From positions 18,426,501-18,490,500 of the forward strand of contig AP031351.1 of NCBI GenBank assembly GCA_037833965.1: a stretch of 64,000 nucleotides of DNA, written 5' to 3'. Under the pieces are notes generated by a model, which saw only the letters and a program-made list of their open reading frames with translations, made no database searches and was not told the origin of the DNA. This DNA comes from Marchantia polymorpha subsp. ruderalis (Eukaryota > Streptophyta > Marchantiopsida > Marchantiales > Marchantiaceae). The position numbers and the translations under genes are program-made. Shown piece after piece: positions 38,295 through 49,905 of the stretch. The first letter of the stretch is position 1, and each line of letters starts with the position of its first letter.

Positions 38295-40368
38295 ATGCCG
38301 CTTTCTCATGAAACAGTTGGGGATTGCGAGCATGAAACAGCGGTAGCACCTGTTCGGAACGCCATTGTGCCGCTTGCTCAGAACAAGGTGGAGCGGTCGC
38401 TGCGAAGCCGAGTGGAGCCGCGCAACTACGAAATTCGCAATCATGCTGGCCCATCGGTCATATGGAAATCATTCGGCATCGTGTACGAGACAGCCACGGG
38501 TGCGAAGACGGACTTCGCTGCCTGCAAGACGTGCAGCAAGACATTCGTTTTCAAGACGGGCGGCAAGGGCACCCACAGCACTGGAACAAGCACCATAGGC
38601 AAACACAAGTGTCCCCTGAACCCGCCTGGCGTCGGCAACCACATCTTCAAGGTCCACAAAGTCTCAACGCAGCAAAAGGCAAAAATGACAGCCGCCGCCG
38701 TCGACTACTGCGCGTCAGACATGCGTGCTTTCGAGTCAGTCAGCGGCGTCGGCTTCAAAGCGGTCATTCAAGCAGCACTTGACATCGGCGCCGCGTCAAA
38801 CGGCCGCGTTGACGTCAACGACCTGCTGCCTTGTCCCTTGACAGTGCGTCAAAATGTCGAGGCACGAGCAGTGAGCGGACGTGAAGCGTTGTCCATAATC
38901 CTTCAAGATCATTTGGTATCTGGTGTCGGCTTTGCGACTACGATTGACATGTGGACAGACACCGTCAAGAAGACGCCGTACCTGTCCATTACTGCGCATT
39001 ATGTCGACGCGGACATGGTTCTGCACGCTGCACGTCAAGCCGATGTTCGATGCGAGTCACACCGCCGTCGTCGTCAAGAACGAGCTCAAGTCCGGTCTCG
39101 CTGTCTTGGGGATTGGGCAGGCATTCTACGACCAAATCATTGTCGTCTCGGACAGCGGTTCTAACTGCCGCGGCGCCGAAGGAATCCCATCCGAGTTTGC
39201 GTGGCTTGCTTGCCTGGACCACAAACTGGCAACCGTGCTAACTACCGTCTTTAACACGACTACAACGATGACTAACGGAGTGAAAAGTGCTCCGTTCTAC
39301 AAATACAACAATGAACAGCACGCGGACTTGGCCGTGCTCTTCAACATGTTCGATGCAAATAAGAAACTCGTTGAGTATTTTAAACGCACCAACCTGCAAT
39401 GCATGCTGAGTAAGACATTAAAGCAGGAGAATACCACACGTTGGAATTCGTTGCTATGCTGCCTTAAAAGCGTCCACGATATGACCGACGAGGTTATCGA
39501 ATTGCTCAAGAAGAGGAACAAGCTCGACTTGTTCAACTTTTCGCAGGACCTGCTCGCGGAGATCGTCGGTTTCCTCGACGTGTTCCAATTGGCGACGTTG
39601 TCGCTTGAACAGTTCAAGTCGCCGACGCTGCACAAAGTCGTTTATTGGCGACATCGACTGACGCAGCATCTGATGCCAGTTATGCACGACGTCTTAGATG
39701 ACGGGGGCAATCTCGTCAAGAAGGCGGATAGCGCATCTCTCATCGCCGCCAAGGGCGTTTTGATGCCCATCTTCATTGAAAAATTCGTCGTCCGGGATGT
39801 GAATGTCAAGGCGGCGTTCATGTGCCCAATGCTCAAGCGCCGTCTTCTTGGTATGGGCGTCCCTTCGCACCAGGTCGAAGTTATAAAGATGCAGCTAAAG
39901 TGCGACATGGCCAAATATGGTCATCAACTTGACACCGAAGTTGATGCAGCTGTCGCACCGCCTGTCAGCAAGAAGGCGCGTGTTGGCAACGGCCATTTCA
40001 TGTACGACATGGAGGAGGACGAAGATGAGAGGTCCAACGATCGGGCCAACAGCAATTTCAGCAATCGCATCGATATTGAGTTCAAGTACTACAACCAGCA
40101 CACGGTCAGCGACAAGGAGAAGCGTGATTCGGAGGTCGGCGGCGAGTTCAATGTCTTAGCTTAGTGGGAGACGACCGGCGCCAAGCTCTTCCCGATCATG
40201 ACTTGCGTCGCGCGTTCCATCTTGTGTGTTCCTGCGTCCAGCGCGATGTCTGAGAACAATTTCTCGGACGCTGGCAATACGTTCACAAAAAAGCGCAACC
40301 GACTCAAGCCGCGCGTTGTCAACGACCTCATGTTTGTGCGCTCCAACCGCGACTTGTGTAAGAAATAA
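38295..40368 (+). pseudogene. hAT transposase, one frameshift and one in-frame stop
   Basis: ATG at 38295; final TAA at 40366-40368. A BED-type zinc finger lies near the N terminus (CKTCSKTF near 38523, then GTSTIGKHKC). Next come hAT RNase-H-fold motifs: TIDMWTD with YLSITAHYVD near 38943-39010, VVSDSGSN near 39141, CLDHKLATVL near 39210, TRWNSLL near 39435. The frame shifts by one near 39015-39040, between HYVDADM and LHVKPMFDASH. A TAG at 40162-40164 then interrupts, and the hAT dimerisation region continues in the same frame (FPIMTCVARSILCVPASSA ... FVRSNRDL). With only two lesions the copy looks recent; sequencing error could explain one of them. Confidence 0.88.
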
Positions 40369-40649
40369 ACGTACACTACGTCGATGTCTTCACAAACAAG
40401 TAGAGTACACAATGGGTACCGATGGGTACGGCGCTAGCTTCGGATGGGTACACCCGAAACGCACGTGGGTAAATGGTGGGCATGGGCAGACTGAGTTTAC
40501 GTGGGTGGGCAAGGCCCACGCGCGCGAAGCGAGGGTGGGCGTGGGTAATCATGCTGAAGGCGTTGTAGGACTCTGCATGCTATACATTAACTATTATGTA
40601 TTTGGTCATTTATATACTAATTTGATGTCTTTATGGTCTTAGTGCTATA

Positions 40650-41179
40650 ACGAGAGAAATTTACTTGATCGGACCCCATCAGAACGTTGAATGCTTGATG
40701 GGATCCAATACTTTCCATTTTAGCCAAAATGTACCCTACCATAGATCACCGTCGTTTATATTCTTGTAACTGCTTTGTTCCCACTCCAATGCAAACAAAA
40801 AAAATTCTTCCCGAAGTTAACTTAGTCAAATTTTCCATGGCTCCCAATCTTCATCATGCAATAGCCCAATTTCTCCCGTCCCGACTTATTTTAAAGTTAT
40901 AATGTATGGACGTAATCTACTTACTCTTTATATTTTTTTTCTAAAAACCTTGGCCGAAGTCACGTATTTTGGTCCGTGAAATGCCTGAGGGGAGAAGTCA
41001 CTTTTTAACAAAGAGCCTTAGTGGTAACCTTGACTCAAAGTAGTTACAAGAACTCGTAGTAGAACGTCGGTGACGGTGTACTGAATTGCCGTTGGAAGGG
41101 TACATCAGGTAAAATAGAAAGTATTGGATCCCATCAAGACTTGCGCATTAGGACAGGTACCATCAAGTAATTCTCTCGC
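40650..41179. mobile_element. MITE, 530 bp, about 85-bp terminal inverted repeats
   Basis: Left arm 40650-40740 and right arm 41095-41179 are imperfect inverted copies. Both outer ends read CGAGAGAA then TTACTTGAT, and both contain the identical 20-base core CTTGATGGGATCCAATACTT. A TA dinucleotide flanks each end (40648-40649 and 41180-41181), suggesting a TA-targeting superfamily such as Tc1/mariner, although the ends are not the usual Stowaway sequence. The interior has no coding capacity. It sits only about 65 bases from the hAT element. Confidence 0.75.
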
Positions 41180-41181
41180 TA

Positions 41182-43735
41182 AAAGTATCCAAGCCCTTCA
41201 ATTTTGGCATCAAAACTTTCTTGTTTAAGCTTTGTTGAATTTACGCGTTGGAAGTGAATATAGATATATATGATTTGATATATACTCACGGCACTCGCTT
41301 TACATTAAATGCACAGAAAACAAAAACACAATGTAAATTATGTATTGTTTGCAAGATGGCATGAGGATGAATAAATTGTAAATACATTAACCGTTGGTAT
41401 ATATTGTGCTCATTACAAATTTAGCGATGTTGTACATGGGTGAAGAAAATCAATTTGTTAATGCAAGTGTGATATATATATTTATTTGTTTTATGATTAA
41501 GAAAATCATAAAACTTATTGTCATAAAATTTTTTTATAAATAAAAACCTCTTACTATTAAATGAAGTCCTAATACATTTCAAATAGGAAATCATACACCC
41601 AATATATAATGAATTCAAAGATCATAAATAAATTAGGATTTGATATTTATAAATATTTTTTACTAGAAAAAATAAACATTTCACTTAAAATTACTGTATA
41701 AGTTGTTTATAAAAATTAAATCTTACATTTGATAAAAATAAATTATCGCAATCTGTTAAACTTATTTATCTATGTTTATATATAACACTAAACTCTAAAA
41801 TTACCATATATAATATAAATATGTATGTATGTAGATGTATTATTATTATGTGTTTTCTGATCTTTCTATCTATAATAACCTGTAATGTAAATTAGTAATT
41901 AATTAAATCATCATCAAATTTTTAATTTCTAATAAAAAATAAAATTCAGTCAATGAAAGATCTTAGATTAAAGAGTCAGATAGATGTTTAAGTGATACAA
42001 ATTGAGAATTACTGATGTGATATAAAAATATTCAAATATTTTTTTCTAAAGCGCAATATAAGTGTGGCAGCATGCATTGTATTCATTTGTGTGCATAAAT
42101 TGAACAGAAAATAATGATGTGCTCAATTTCTAATGAATTTCCTGATTAAAATTATTTTTTCTATATTTTTCATCATTCAAAATTTGTTTTGGTTATCAAA
42201 TTGGAAAAATAAAAAATAATTAGAATAGTTAATAGCAAATACAAAATTGATGACAGACTAAACTAGTCACTTGGAAAAAATATAAGATAAACCAGAATTT
42301 ATTGCCAAGACTTTGATGTCCAAATCAAGATCATGTGATATAAGTATCATGACTTAGAATAGTCAGAATCAGATTTGAATAAAATCAAAATTGCAAATTT
42401 ATATTATACATCTTGCAGTTATAATATTTATCACATTTTTTATTTATAATTAAATTTTAAAGATTTTTCTACAATTTAACATGATAAATTTAAACACAAC
42501 AAATTTTAGTACTTTATGTATTTATTGATGATATGAATTTATTTTCATTTGATTATTTTAACATTTTGTAAAAATTTAAAGTTATTGTGTTATTTTTTGT
42601 GTCATTGATAATATATATATATATATATATATATATTTTAAAAGAAGGTGGGAATATTCCCTTATAAAAAAGATAAGTGTATAACGTGAAAAACATCTGT
42701 TTATATTTTGTTTGGTAGTTTAATCATATCAGTTTTAACATGCAAAGTCAAGTTCACAACAATACATCATGATTTGTTCTTTGACGTATGGATTTAGATA
42801 AACATTTTTCAATTCGCAATTTTTAACATACTCTGTATTAATTGTTTGTGAGTCTGGCCGTTATGTTAAAAAGTTGAAATCAACATGATTCTAATCAATG
42901 TCAACGATCTGAAATAGAATCTACAATCTACTATCATGGAGTGATTGTTCTAATCATTTCATATATTGCTAAGTCTCATTGATGTGTTGCTCAAGAAAAC
43001 CTGAATGTGAACAATGAGTCAACCATACGGATGATTTCTTGATTAAGCTAATTTCTGTTCAGTATGAGGATCTAATTTTAGTTGAGATCTAGATCACTTG
43101 TCATCCATATGGAGAACCAGGAAAAGCTATTGATGATGTATTCACGTATTTGGTTGTGGCTAGAAAGGGTTGATATTGGAAAGACATAAGGTTGATAGGT
43201 ATCACGAAGCTATCCAACTAATGTCTTCAACTCCATTGTGGCTAGTAAAAACAATTTACTTGATTCTTTAGATAAATATTACTAGTAATTAGGGCTAGTT
43301 ACCGAAACACTATCAAGTTTCCAATGGATGATTATCCGTCATTCAAGCTGTCTTGAGAATGAAGTGGAAACGCCAAAATGTCCAAGTATAGTTTTTTGGT
43401 CTAATTTTTTGATTTATAAAAAAACGTACACCACCCTTGACAGATATGCACCATAGTAACGTGCAAAAGCATCACATTCACTGCATTGATTGTATATGAA
43501 ATATTAGAAAAGCATGTTTTATGCATCTGAAGATTGCAGTTAGCAGACAACGAAGGGCATTAGAAATCGATACTACCTTCGCAACTGTCATATGCAGAGC
43601 TAGATATTTAGGATATCGTAGGCGATGTACATGCTAATGGTTGCATGCGTGTAAGAGGGTGCTTTATTGTTGCCATGCTTTGTATGACCTGACGGCAACA
43701 AACAAGCCGTCATCCGAGGAGATACGCTCGCAGCT
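41182..43735. other. AT-rich island, no gene
   Basis: Strongly AT-rich DNA with only short open frames and no recognised protein motif, including an (AT)n run at 42609-42636. Composition changes sharply to GC-rich near 43740. Confidence 0.6.
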
Positions 43736-43739
43736 GTCT

Positions 43740-45361
43740 CCATGCGTGTCGAGACTTTGATGGCCTTCTCTCGTCTTCCCAGCCTGGACTCGCCGACTCA
43801 GTCAGCCACAAGTCATTTAGCTCGGGCTATCGTTATCGACTCAGAAGCCTCCAGATCCTTAAGAAACCCGTGCCATCGAACTGGCCGAGCCCTGACATTG
43901 TGGGTCTCACCCTGTCTGGGTGTCGACAACGTGCGAGACGGGACGACGGACCATGTTACCGAACACGATCGCCCCCGCTCGAACGACGGAGGAATGATCC
44001 CGTCGGCCGTGAAAAGACGGACGGCACTCGCAAAGACGGCCGCGAAAGAACGCGGCACATCCTCTCTTCCTCATTTCACTTCCTTTCCGTGAACTGGAAG
44101 CTGGAGAAGGTTCTAAATGTTCTCTCTGCGTGCTCGGCTTGCCGTCGGGACCAAGAAACGATCTTCCCGAGGGTCGGGGAGACTCCACAGAAGGTGGAGA
44201 CCACATCCCGACCCGTTGACAGGGCGGGCCCCTCCGTTCATCCACTCGGCCCTCGACCGAGCCCGACCCGGCCCGTCTGCGGGTTACAGCGGGGCGACCC
44301 GGTCAGCCGGGAAGCAAGCGCGCGGGGGCCGATTGGCAGTGCGGAGGAGCGATATGGGGTGGAAGCGAGGAAGTCGGAGCCAGTTGGAGAGTCGAAGGGC
44401 GGATTGACCGCGGGGTCCGGGACCCCGGGTCTTTCTGGCGCGGCATTCGTGCCGATCCCGTTGCGCTTGGGCAGCAGCGAAGCAGCTGGACTGGTCGTAT
44501 TAGGTCGTAGTCGTAGTCGCGTGGTCTGCATTCGGAGGGTTTAAGCGAGGGCCGGGGGCCAATAATGTAGCGCTTGGACTTTGGGCACACTCGGGCGCGT
44601 CCTGAGCTCCCTTTCGGTCTGGCTGGACGAGGACGAGCCATGGCGTGCCTTGCCGAGGCTCGCTCTGGAGTCAGGTGCTGGAGCCCGAGCCGCGCGAGGC
44701 CCCAGTGCATTTATGGCCCGAGGGCGTGGGGGCGGGGCCGAGAAAATCTATAGAGAAAGGTCGATCTTTTATTAGGTGGAACGGGGGCCGGGGTATTCTC
44801 GGGGTCCTGGGTTCTTGTGCTTGGCAAGAGCTGGATTATTCCTCCCCTCGCTTTTGTGGGGACGTGAACTCCGCCTCGCATCTTGCGGAGTTAGCTCAGC
44901 ACATCTCATAGCCACGCACGCGCTTTGGCTTGTGGAGTGGCGCTCCTTATCTCAAGGATTGCGGAGCAGTATAGGAATTGTTTCTCAGATGAGCAGCTGC
45001 GGACAGGAGCACCGCCCCGGGCATCAGCTTGCATCCATCATCCCGTGAGCCAGCAAGCTCTTACCTGTACTGTCCCTGGGCTCCCGATTCATTCTGGAAT
45101 TCCACCAGGTCGTTCTTTCGAGGGCAGGTGGTGCTGGATTGGGGCGTGGGGTTTGTGTGTTGATTTGGTTTGGCGTGCGAATGCGAGTTTGGATTGTTGT
45201 GTCTTTCCTCTCCTACCGAGCGAAGGCAGGACGAGAGCGACGGGTTAGTATCGACGTTCTGTCACAAGATTCAGGCCTTGACGGGCTGTGTCTGCCCCTC
45301 TCTCAATCGGGTGTGTGAGGGCAGATTTTGTCAAGAGCTGATCTCACCCAGCTCGGGCAGT
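43740..45361 (+). promoter_or_regulatory. GC-rich upstream region of the U-box gene
   Basis: A CpG-rich stretch with long overlapping frames in several registers, as expected of GC-rich non-coding DNA; none has motifs. It probably holds the promoter and long 5' leader of the gene at 45508. No core promoter element can be assigned with confidence. Confidence 0.4.
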
Positions 45362-45418
45362 ATGGATGCAATTGAAATCGGTTGGAGATATCGTTTGAAG
45401 AGGGACGAAAGTACTTAG
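45362..45418 (+). other. upstream ORF of 18 codons
   Basis: ATG at 45362 starts an 18-residue frame ending in TAG at 45416-45418, out of frame with the main coding region and about 90 bases before its ATG. If present in the mature leader, it could restrain translation of the E3 ligase. Confidence 0.45.
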
Positions 45419-45507
45419 GTCAGGAGCCAGAAGAGAAGATCTTTGGGACAAGAAAGAAATATCGACAAGACGAGAAAGGAGCGACGTGTGCCGAAAAGGA
45501 TACGGTG

Positions 45508-47583
45508 ATGGGCGGACCTCTGGAGGTGGCAATGCCAAGGGTCGAAGGAGGGGAGGAGAAGCGTTCATTCCGACAGCGAGCAAGAGGACATATTTCGAAA
45601 TACTTCCACACTAAGTCTACGAACAAAGAACAGAAGGAGAATAATCACTCCCACAGCCCAGTCAGTATCCCGCAGAGAGACGAGGCGTTTGGTCCGCCTC
45701 CTGGCAGTCACCGAAGAAATTTGTCCAAATCCAGCCCTCAAAGCAGCGTTGTAAATGGGTCCTCTTCACTGAGCGAGGTGCACTCCGGCTCTTACCCGGA
45801 TCCCAAGGTTGACTACCCTGATGAGTTCAAGTGCCCAATCTTGGACACGCTCATGGCTGAACCCGTTATCATAGAATCTGGGATCTCTTATGAGCGTATG
45901 GTGATTAAGCGGTATTTGGAGCTAGGTCACAGGCAGTGCTTCAAAACTGGGGTTGCTCTCGACTCGGATGCTGTACTTAAGAATACATCTTTGAAGACAG
46001 CCATCGAACACTGGTGCGATTCCAATGGAGTTTCTAGACCCACGCCCCCTAGTCCTGAGGTTGCGAAGAATGCCGTAGACCGTGTATGCCGACTGGACAC
46101 CTCAACGTCCGAGTCTTTTGGCCCAGATGCACCATACACTCCCGACTCTTTCACTGGCGAATCGTCTACATCGGATTCCAGAATGCCGCACTCTGAAAAT
46201 GACCTTAGAGGTCTGCAGGTCCACGACAACGTGTCTGGGAATTCCGCAAGTCTTGAAGACGACGTGGGGAACATATCGCAGAATAGGCAGTTTGAGTCCA
46301 GGCATACGTGGAGCGAGGGGCATCTGAAGCACTCTCTGGAGCAGCTCCATAACAGCGCGACCGTAAGTGGTCGTCATGATGGTTTTCCCTGCGACGACCG
46401 ACCTTCCCCTTCTTCTTCTTCTTCCATCGGGTATGCCCACACTGTCACTATCGCCGCTTCTCCCATGATCAGCAAGGCGGAATCCGTCGAAAGCTCTAGG
46501 AGTCCAGTTCCTTTAGCACTCACGCGGACGCCTGTATCATTCAGCCCCGAAATCAGCCCTTCGACTGGTTCTGCAGGGAGCCTGAATGCCGACATGATCC
46601 AGCGTCTGGCTAGCAAGTTGCAACATAAGCACGTCAAGGAGCAAGAAGATGCGGCGATGGAAATTCGTCGTCTTTCTCGAATTGGTGCTCAAAACAGAAT
46701 AGAGTTGTGCGAGCCGGCAGTGCTCGAAGCCCTTCTACCTCTTCTGCAGTCGCGCTACTCACAGGTGCAAATCAACGCCGCGGCTGCTGTAATGAATCTC
46801 TCGCTGGAGAAAGGCAACAAATTGAAAGTAGCGAGGGCCGGGGCTATCCCCTACCTCGTCGATGTTCTGAAGAGCGGTGTCATGGATGCACAAGAGCATG
46901 CAGCTGGAGCAATCTTCAGTCTTGCTCTCAACGACGAGAACAAAATGGCAATCGGAGTCCTGGGAGCCATCCCTCCTCTCATTCATCTGCTGCGTTCGAG
47001 CCAGCATGCTGCTCGACGAGACGCCGCAATGGCTCTGTACCACTTATCCTTCTCGCAGATGAACCGTAGCAAGTTGATCAAAGCTGGCGGAGTGGGGACC
47101 TTCCTAGGAATTGCTCGGGACGAAAGGAGCGATGTTGTGAGCCGAGCCCTTCTCATCCTGTGCAACATCGCTGCGATGCAGGATGGTCGTGCCGCCCTAG
47201 CCGAGAAGGACGCCGTACCTGTGCTAGTCAGTCTACTCACGAAGGGGGATGAGGACAGTGGTGGGGCTGACAAGAGCGAAGAGCACAAGGTAAACTGGCC
47301 GGAGGTTCGAGAACACGCTGCCGCTGCACTGCTGCAATTATCGCAACACAACTTCCGGTTCAGAACGCAGGCCACACAAGCAGGTGCATTGGACGGTCTC
47401 CAACGCTTAGAAGCGGAGGGGACACCCCGTGCTCGAGAGAAAGCTGCGGCGCTTCTGTCCATTTTGCGTGAAGCTCCGAGGGGTCAAAAGAGTTCTCTAG
47501 ACATTCCCACGTCCCTGTATCCCCGGCGATCCTACGTCCGGCCTGGAGGGGACATGCCGAAAGCAGAATCGGCCATCTTCTGA
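45508..47583 (+). CDS. U-box/ARM-repeat E3 ubiquitin ligase, PUB38-41 type
   Basis: Intronless, 691 residues; the ATG at 45508 is the first in frame. The U-box spans about residues 106-171 (EFKCPILDTLMAEPV ... AIEHWC), the RING-like fold without zinc that binds the E2. A long serine/proline-rich linker follows (about 175-360), then ARM repeats from about 362 to 655 with the signatures QINAAAAVMNLSLEKGNK, AQEHAAGAIFSLALNDENK and RRDAAMALYHLS, which bind substrates. The order, the missing N-terminal UND domain and the ARM wording match Arabidopsis PUB38-41, linked to stress signalling. The N terminus is basic (RSFRQRARGHISKYF). At 691 residues it is longer than those proteins, mostly from the linker. 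The exact orthologue cannot be named. Confidence 0.92.
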   Translation: MGGPLEVAMPRVEGGEEKRSFRQRARGHISKYFHTKSTNKEQKENNHSHSPVSIPQRDEAFGPPPGSHRRNLSKSSPQSSVVNGSSSLSEVHSGSYPDPKVDYPDEFKCPILDTLMAEPVIIESGISYERMVIKRYLELGHRQCFKTGVALDSDAVLKNTSLKTAIEHWCDSNGVSRPTPPSPEVAKNAVDRVCRLDTSTSESFGPDAPYTPDSFTGESSTSDSRMPHSENDLRGLQVHDNVSGNSASLEDDVGNISQNRQFESRHTWSEGHLKHSLEQLHNSATVSGRHDGFPCDDRPSPSSSSSIGYAHTVTIAASPMISKAESVESSRSPVPLALTRTPVSFSPEISPSTGSAGSLNADMIQRLASKLQHKHVKEQEDAAMEIRRLSRIGAQNRIELCEPAVLEALLPLLQSRYSQVQINAAAAVMNLSLEKGNKLKVARAGAIPYLVDVLKSGVMDAQEHAAGAIFSLALNDENKMAIGVLGAIPPLIHLLRSSQHAARRDAAMALYHLSFSQMNRSKLIKAGGVGTFLGIARDERSDVVSRALLILCNIAAMQDGRAALAEKDAVPVLVSLLTKGDEDSGGADKSEEHKVNWPEVREHAAAALLQLSQHNFRFRTQATQAGALDGLQRLEAEGTPRAREKAAALLSILREAPRGQKSSLDIPTSLYPRRSYVRPGGDMPKAESAIF

Positions 47584-49905
47584 GGATATTTGCGCAGGAT
47601 ATCGCTACCTTTTGCCCCTCTCCTCTGCCCTTGTTCATATGAGTCAGAATTATCATTACATTTCCCTTAGTGCTAGAAATCGCTCTCGCTCTCAACATTG
47701 GGAAGCCAGCCCTCTCTCCTCTTTCCTGCATGATTGTACATGTGGATGAACCATTGATCGTTAATTGCGAAATTAGTTCCTCTGGAAACCAGGGAGCGTG
47801 TTGATTTGGGTGCACTGGGTTGAAAGGTATCCTGGACTAAGGAGCTGTTCAACTCGGTGAACGGCGACTTTACCTAGCCGTTTTCGCCGGGGTTCCGGGG
47901 TCTTCCACGAGAAAGTTTTTGTTTCCCAATCGGAAAGAAGTGTCAGTGAGGAGGTCTTTCATTTCACATGTGTTCCTTCACTTTCCGGGTCCGAACAGAG
48001 GCACTCTCGAGAGTTGATGTGCGCCCCGCTTGTTCCAAAGCCTTGATACTCTGGGCCAGAGGTCTTTGTCTCTCTGTCTCAGAGTGACTTTGTATATTGT
48101 TTGATGATCAAATTAAAAAAGATCCACATTCAGGAAATATCCAGCGGTCGCTTTGAGTTTAAGCGCTGCAGCGTCTTCTTGCGACTCAGCTTCTGATTGT
48201 GATTGTTGTTTGTCCCTGAGCTTCTTGTGTTGTCCGCTACGCAGTGAGGAGCAAGTGATCCAATGTGAGCACCTTAGATCCTTCCTCTAACCTGATTGCA
48301 AATGACAATCGCTGTTCTGAGTAGTAAATTATCGGTGTACATATCTCAACTTGTTAATTTTTTCCTGGATCTTCTCTTGGTATCAGCATTCTTTCTTATG
48401 CATTTTTCAGGTTTGCACTCGATTCTGCATTTCAACCACGCAAAGTTCGTTCTCCTTATTTCTACGCTGCATCGTCCCGGCTGAAACTCGGCGCCTGTGT
48501 GTCTTCACCACTGAGGGATTTTTTCTCCGTCCTTAGCTAGCATCCACCATCAGCAGTCCCAAGGTGGCACGAAAAGCTGCCCTCTTCTTGTCTGAACTCG
48601 CTGGCGGGAAGGAGGTGGGAATGCATGGAGTGTCGAGGCCGCAACTTGTGTAAAGCCTGCGAATATGATGTGATTGGAGACCTTGGCTTTCCGCGCTCAA
48701 TGTCTCCCGATCTCATCTGCAGAGAGTGGATGTCCCACAGCCGCAAGTAGAGCCGTTCTGAACTCCAGAATGTACCATTTACCACTTACCGTTTACGTAA
48801 TTGAGGGCTGTGGCCCGCGAGCTGTCGAGCGATTGTCATGGATAGGGATAGAGATACTATCCTTCCCAGGAGCCAAGGAAGGCCTGGAAGACTCGCATCA
48901 TCAAAGAGGCTTGCCAGAAATTCAACGTAGCCGGCGACTTGTCTCTATTTTCTCTGAGAAACGGACAAGTGCCTACGCCAAGTCTTGCGTCACCTGTGGA
49001 CTTGTGTGACCATCTTCGCCAGGAATCCACGCCTTCATCATTCACAGGAATCCTATCACAGGCAACCAGGTATATCACGCCAGGAAAGATTCCAAATTTC
49101 AATGCAGCAATGCCAAGGAATGCATGTCCGCGGCTGAAGAAGTGATTTCAAAACTTGAATGAAGAATGTTGGCGTTTCCCAGCATCATGCGACGGAGAAG
49201 AACAATTATGTGCCTCGGTCGCACTATTACCGACCAACTTTCGCAAATACCAACCGCCTCGTTCTTACAGTAGTCCCAGAGCACAGAGGAGGCGGAGCGA
49301 CCAACTGCAGTCAGTGGGAACATTCACAGACTACACGAAGGACCTGTGGAGTGATTAGTCAATATCCCATTGGGCACTCATGTCTTTATCTTTGTAGACA
49401 CAAATGAAATCCATTGTCAGAGTATGCAATATTTCGGGGGCGAGGTGCAAAAATCATCACTCGGAGGCTCCTCAATCACGTTACCACTCCGTTCCATTCT
49501 GTCCTTTGACCGCCTACTCTGTTTTCCCCAGGAACACTTGGAACTTCGGGTTGGACTCCAACAACTCCGATATTATAATCTTCTTCCTATCCTGTACGTT
49601 GACCAGCGAGGCGGACAAAGCGACAGAGAGAGAGAGAGAGGTGACGAGACAGAGGAGGTGGCATGCTGATTGGCACTGCCTGTGCCTGTGCTCTGGTGTG
49701 AGGGGACAAATGGCATCAGTGTGCGCAAACTTGTGACCGTTAGGGTTAGGTTGTGATGACACGTACGGGTGATCGGTGTGACGAGGATCGGAGTCGAAGT
49801 TAGCGCCGAGCACTTGCAAGAAGGTCAGGATCGAGGAACGAGCTTGAGGCTTGAGCGAGAAGAAGTCGAAGGAGGAGAAGAGGAAGAGGAAGAGGAGTAG
49901 GGAGA
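47584..49905. other. 3' flank of U-box gene and 5' side of gankyrin gene
   Basis: No gene is recognised. An AATTAAAAAA-like signal near 48110 could serve 3'-end formation of the U-box transcript. Towards the next gene there is a GA run at 49626-49639, a TTAGGGTTAGG telomere-like motif near 49740, and a purine-only tract (GGAGGAGAAGAGGAAGAGG) just before the ATG at 49906, typical of plant promoters and leaders. Confidence 0.5.

Larger units (their letters stand above)
37887..40575 (+). mobile_element. hAT transposon, 2689 bp, with 8-bp target duplication
   Basis: Both ends are flanked by CATGCTAT (37879-37886 and 40576-40583), the 8-bp target-site duplication expected of hAT elements. The left end begins CGGAGTACCTC and the right end, read inward on the minus strand, begins CAGAGTCCTAC, giving short imperfect terminal inverted repeats. 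Both subterminal regions are crowded with TGGGTGGGCATGGGTA-like motifs in both orientations, probable transposase-binding sites, including a perfect 8-bp-stem hairpin GGGTGGGC-GAA-GCCCACCC at 38022-38040. The interior carries a hAT transposase gene. GC content is clearly above the flanks. The element lies about 1 kb upstream of LIG4. Confidence 0.88.

Noticed and set aside
43870..44544. Long plus-strand frame of over 220 codons before the U-box gene
   Set aside because: Overlapping frames are equally long on both strands because of CpG-rich composition; residues are arginine-rich and motif-free.
49735..49760. Interstitial telomere-like TTAGGGTTAGG
   Set aside because: Only two units and not the plant TTTAGGG form; too short to call telomeric.
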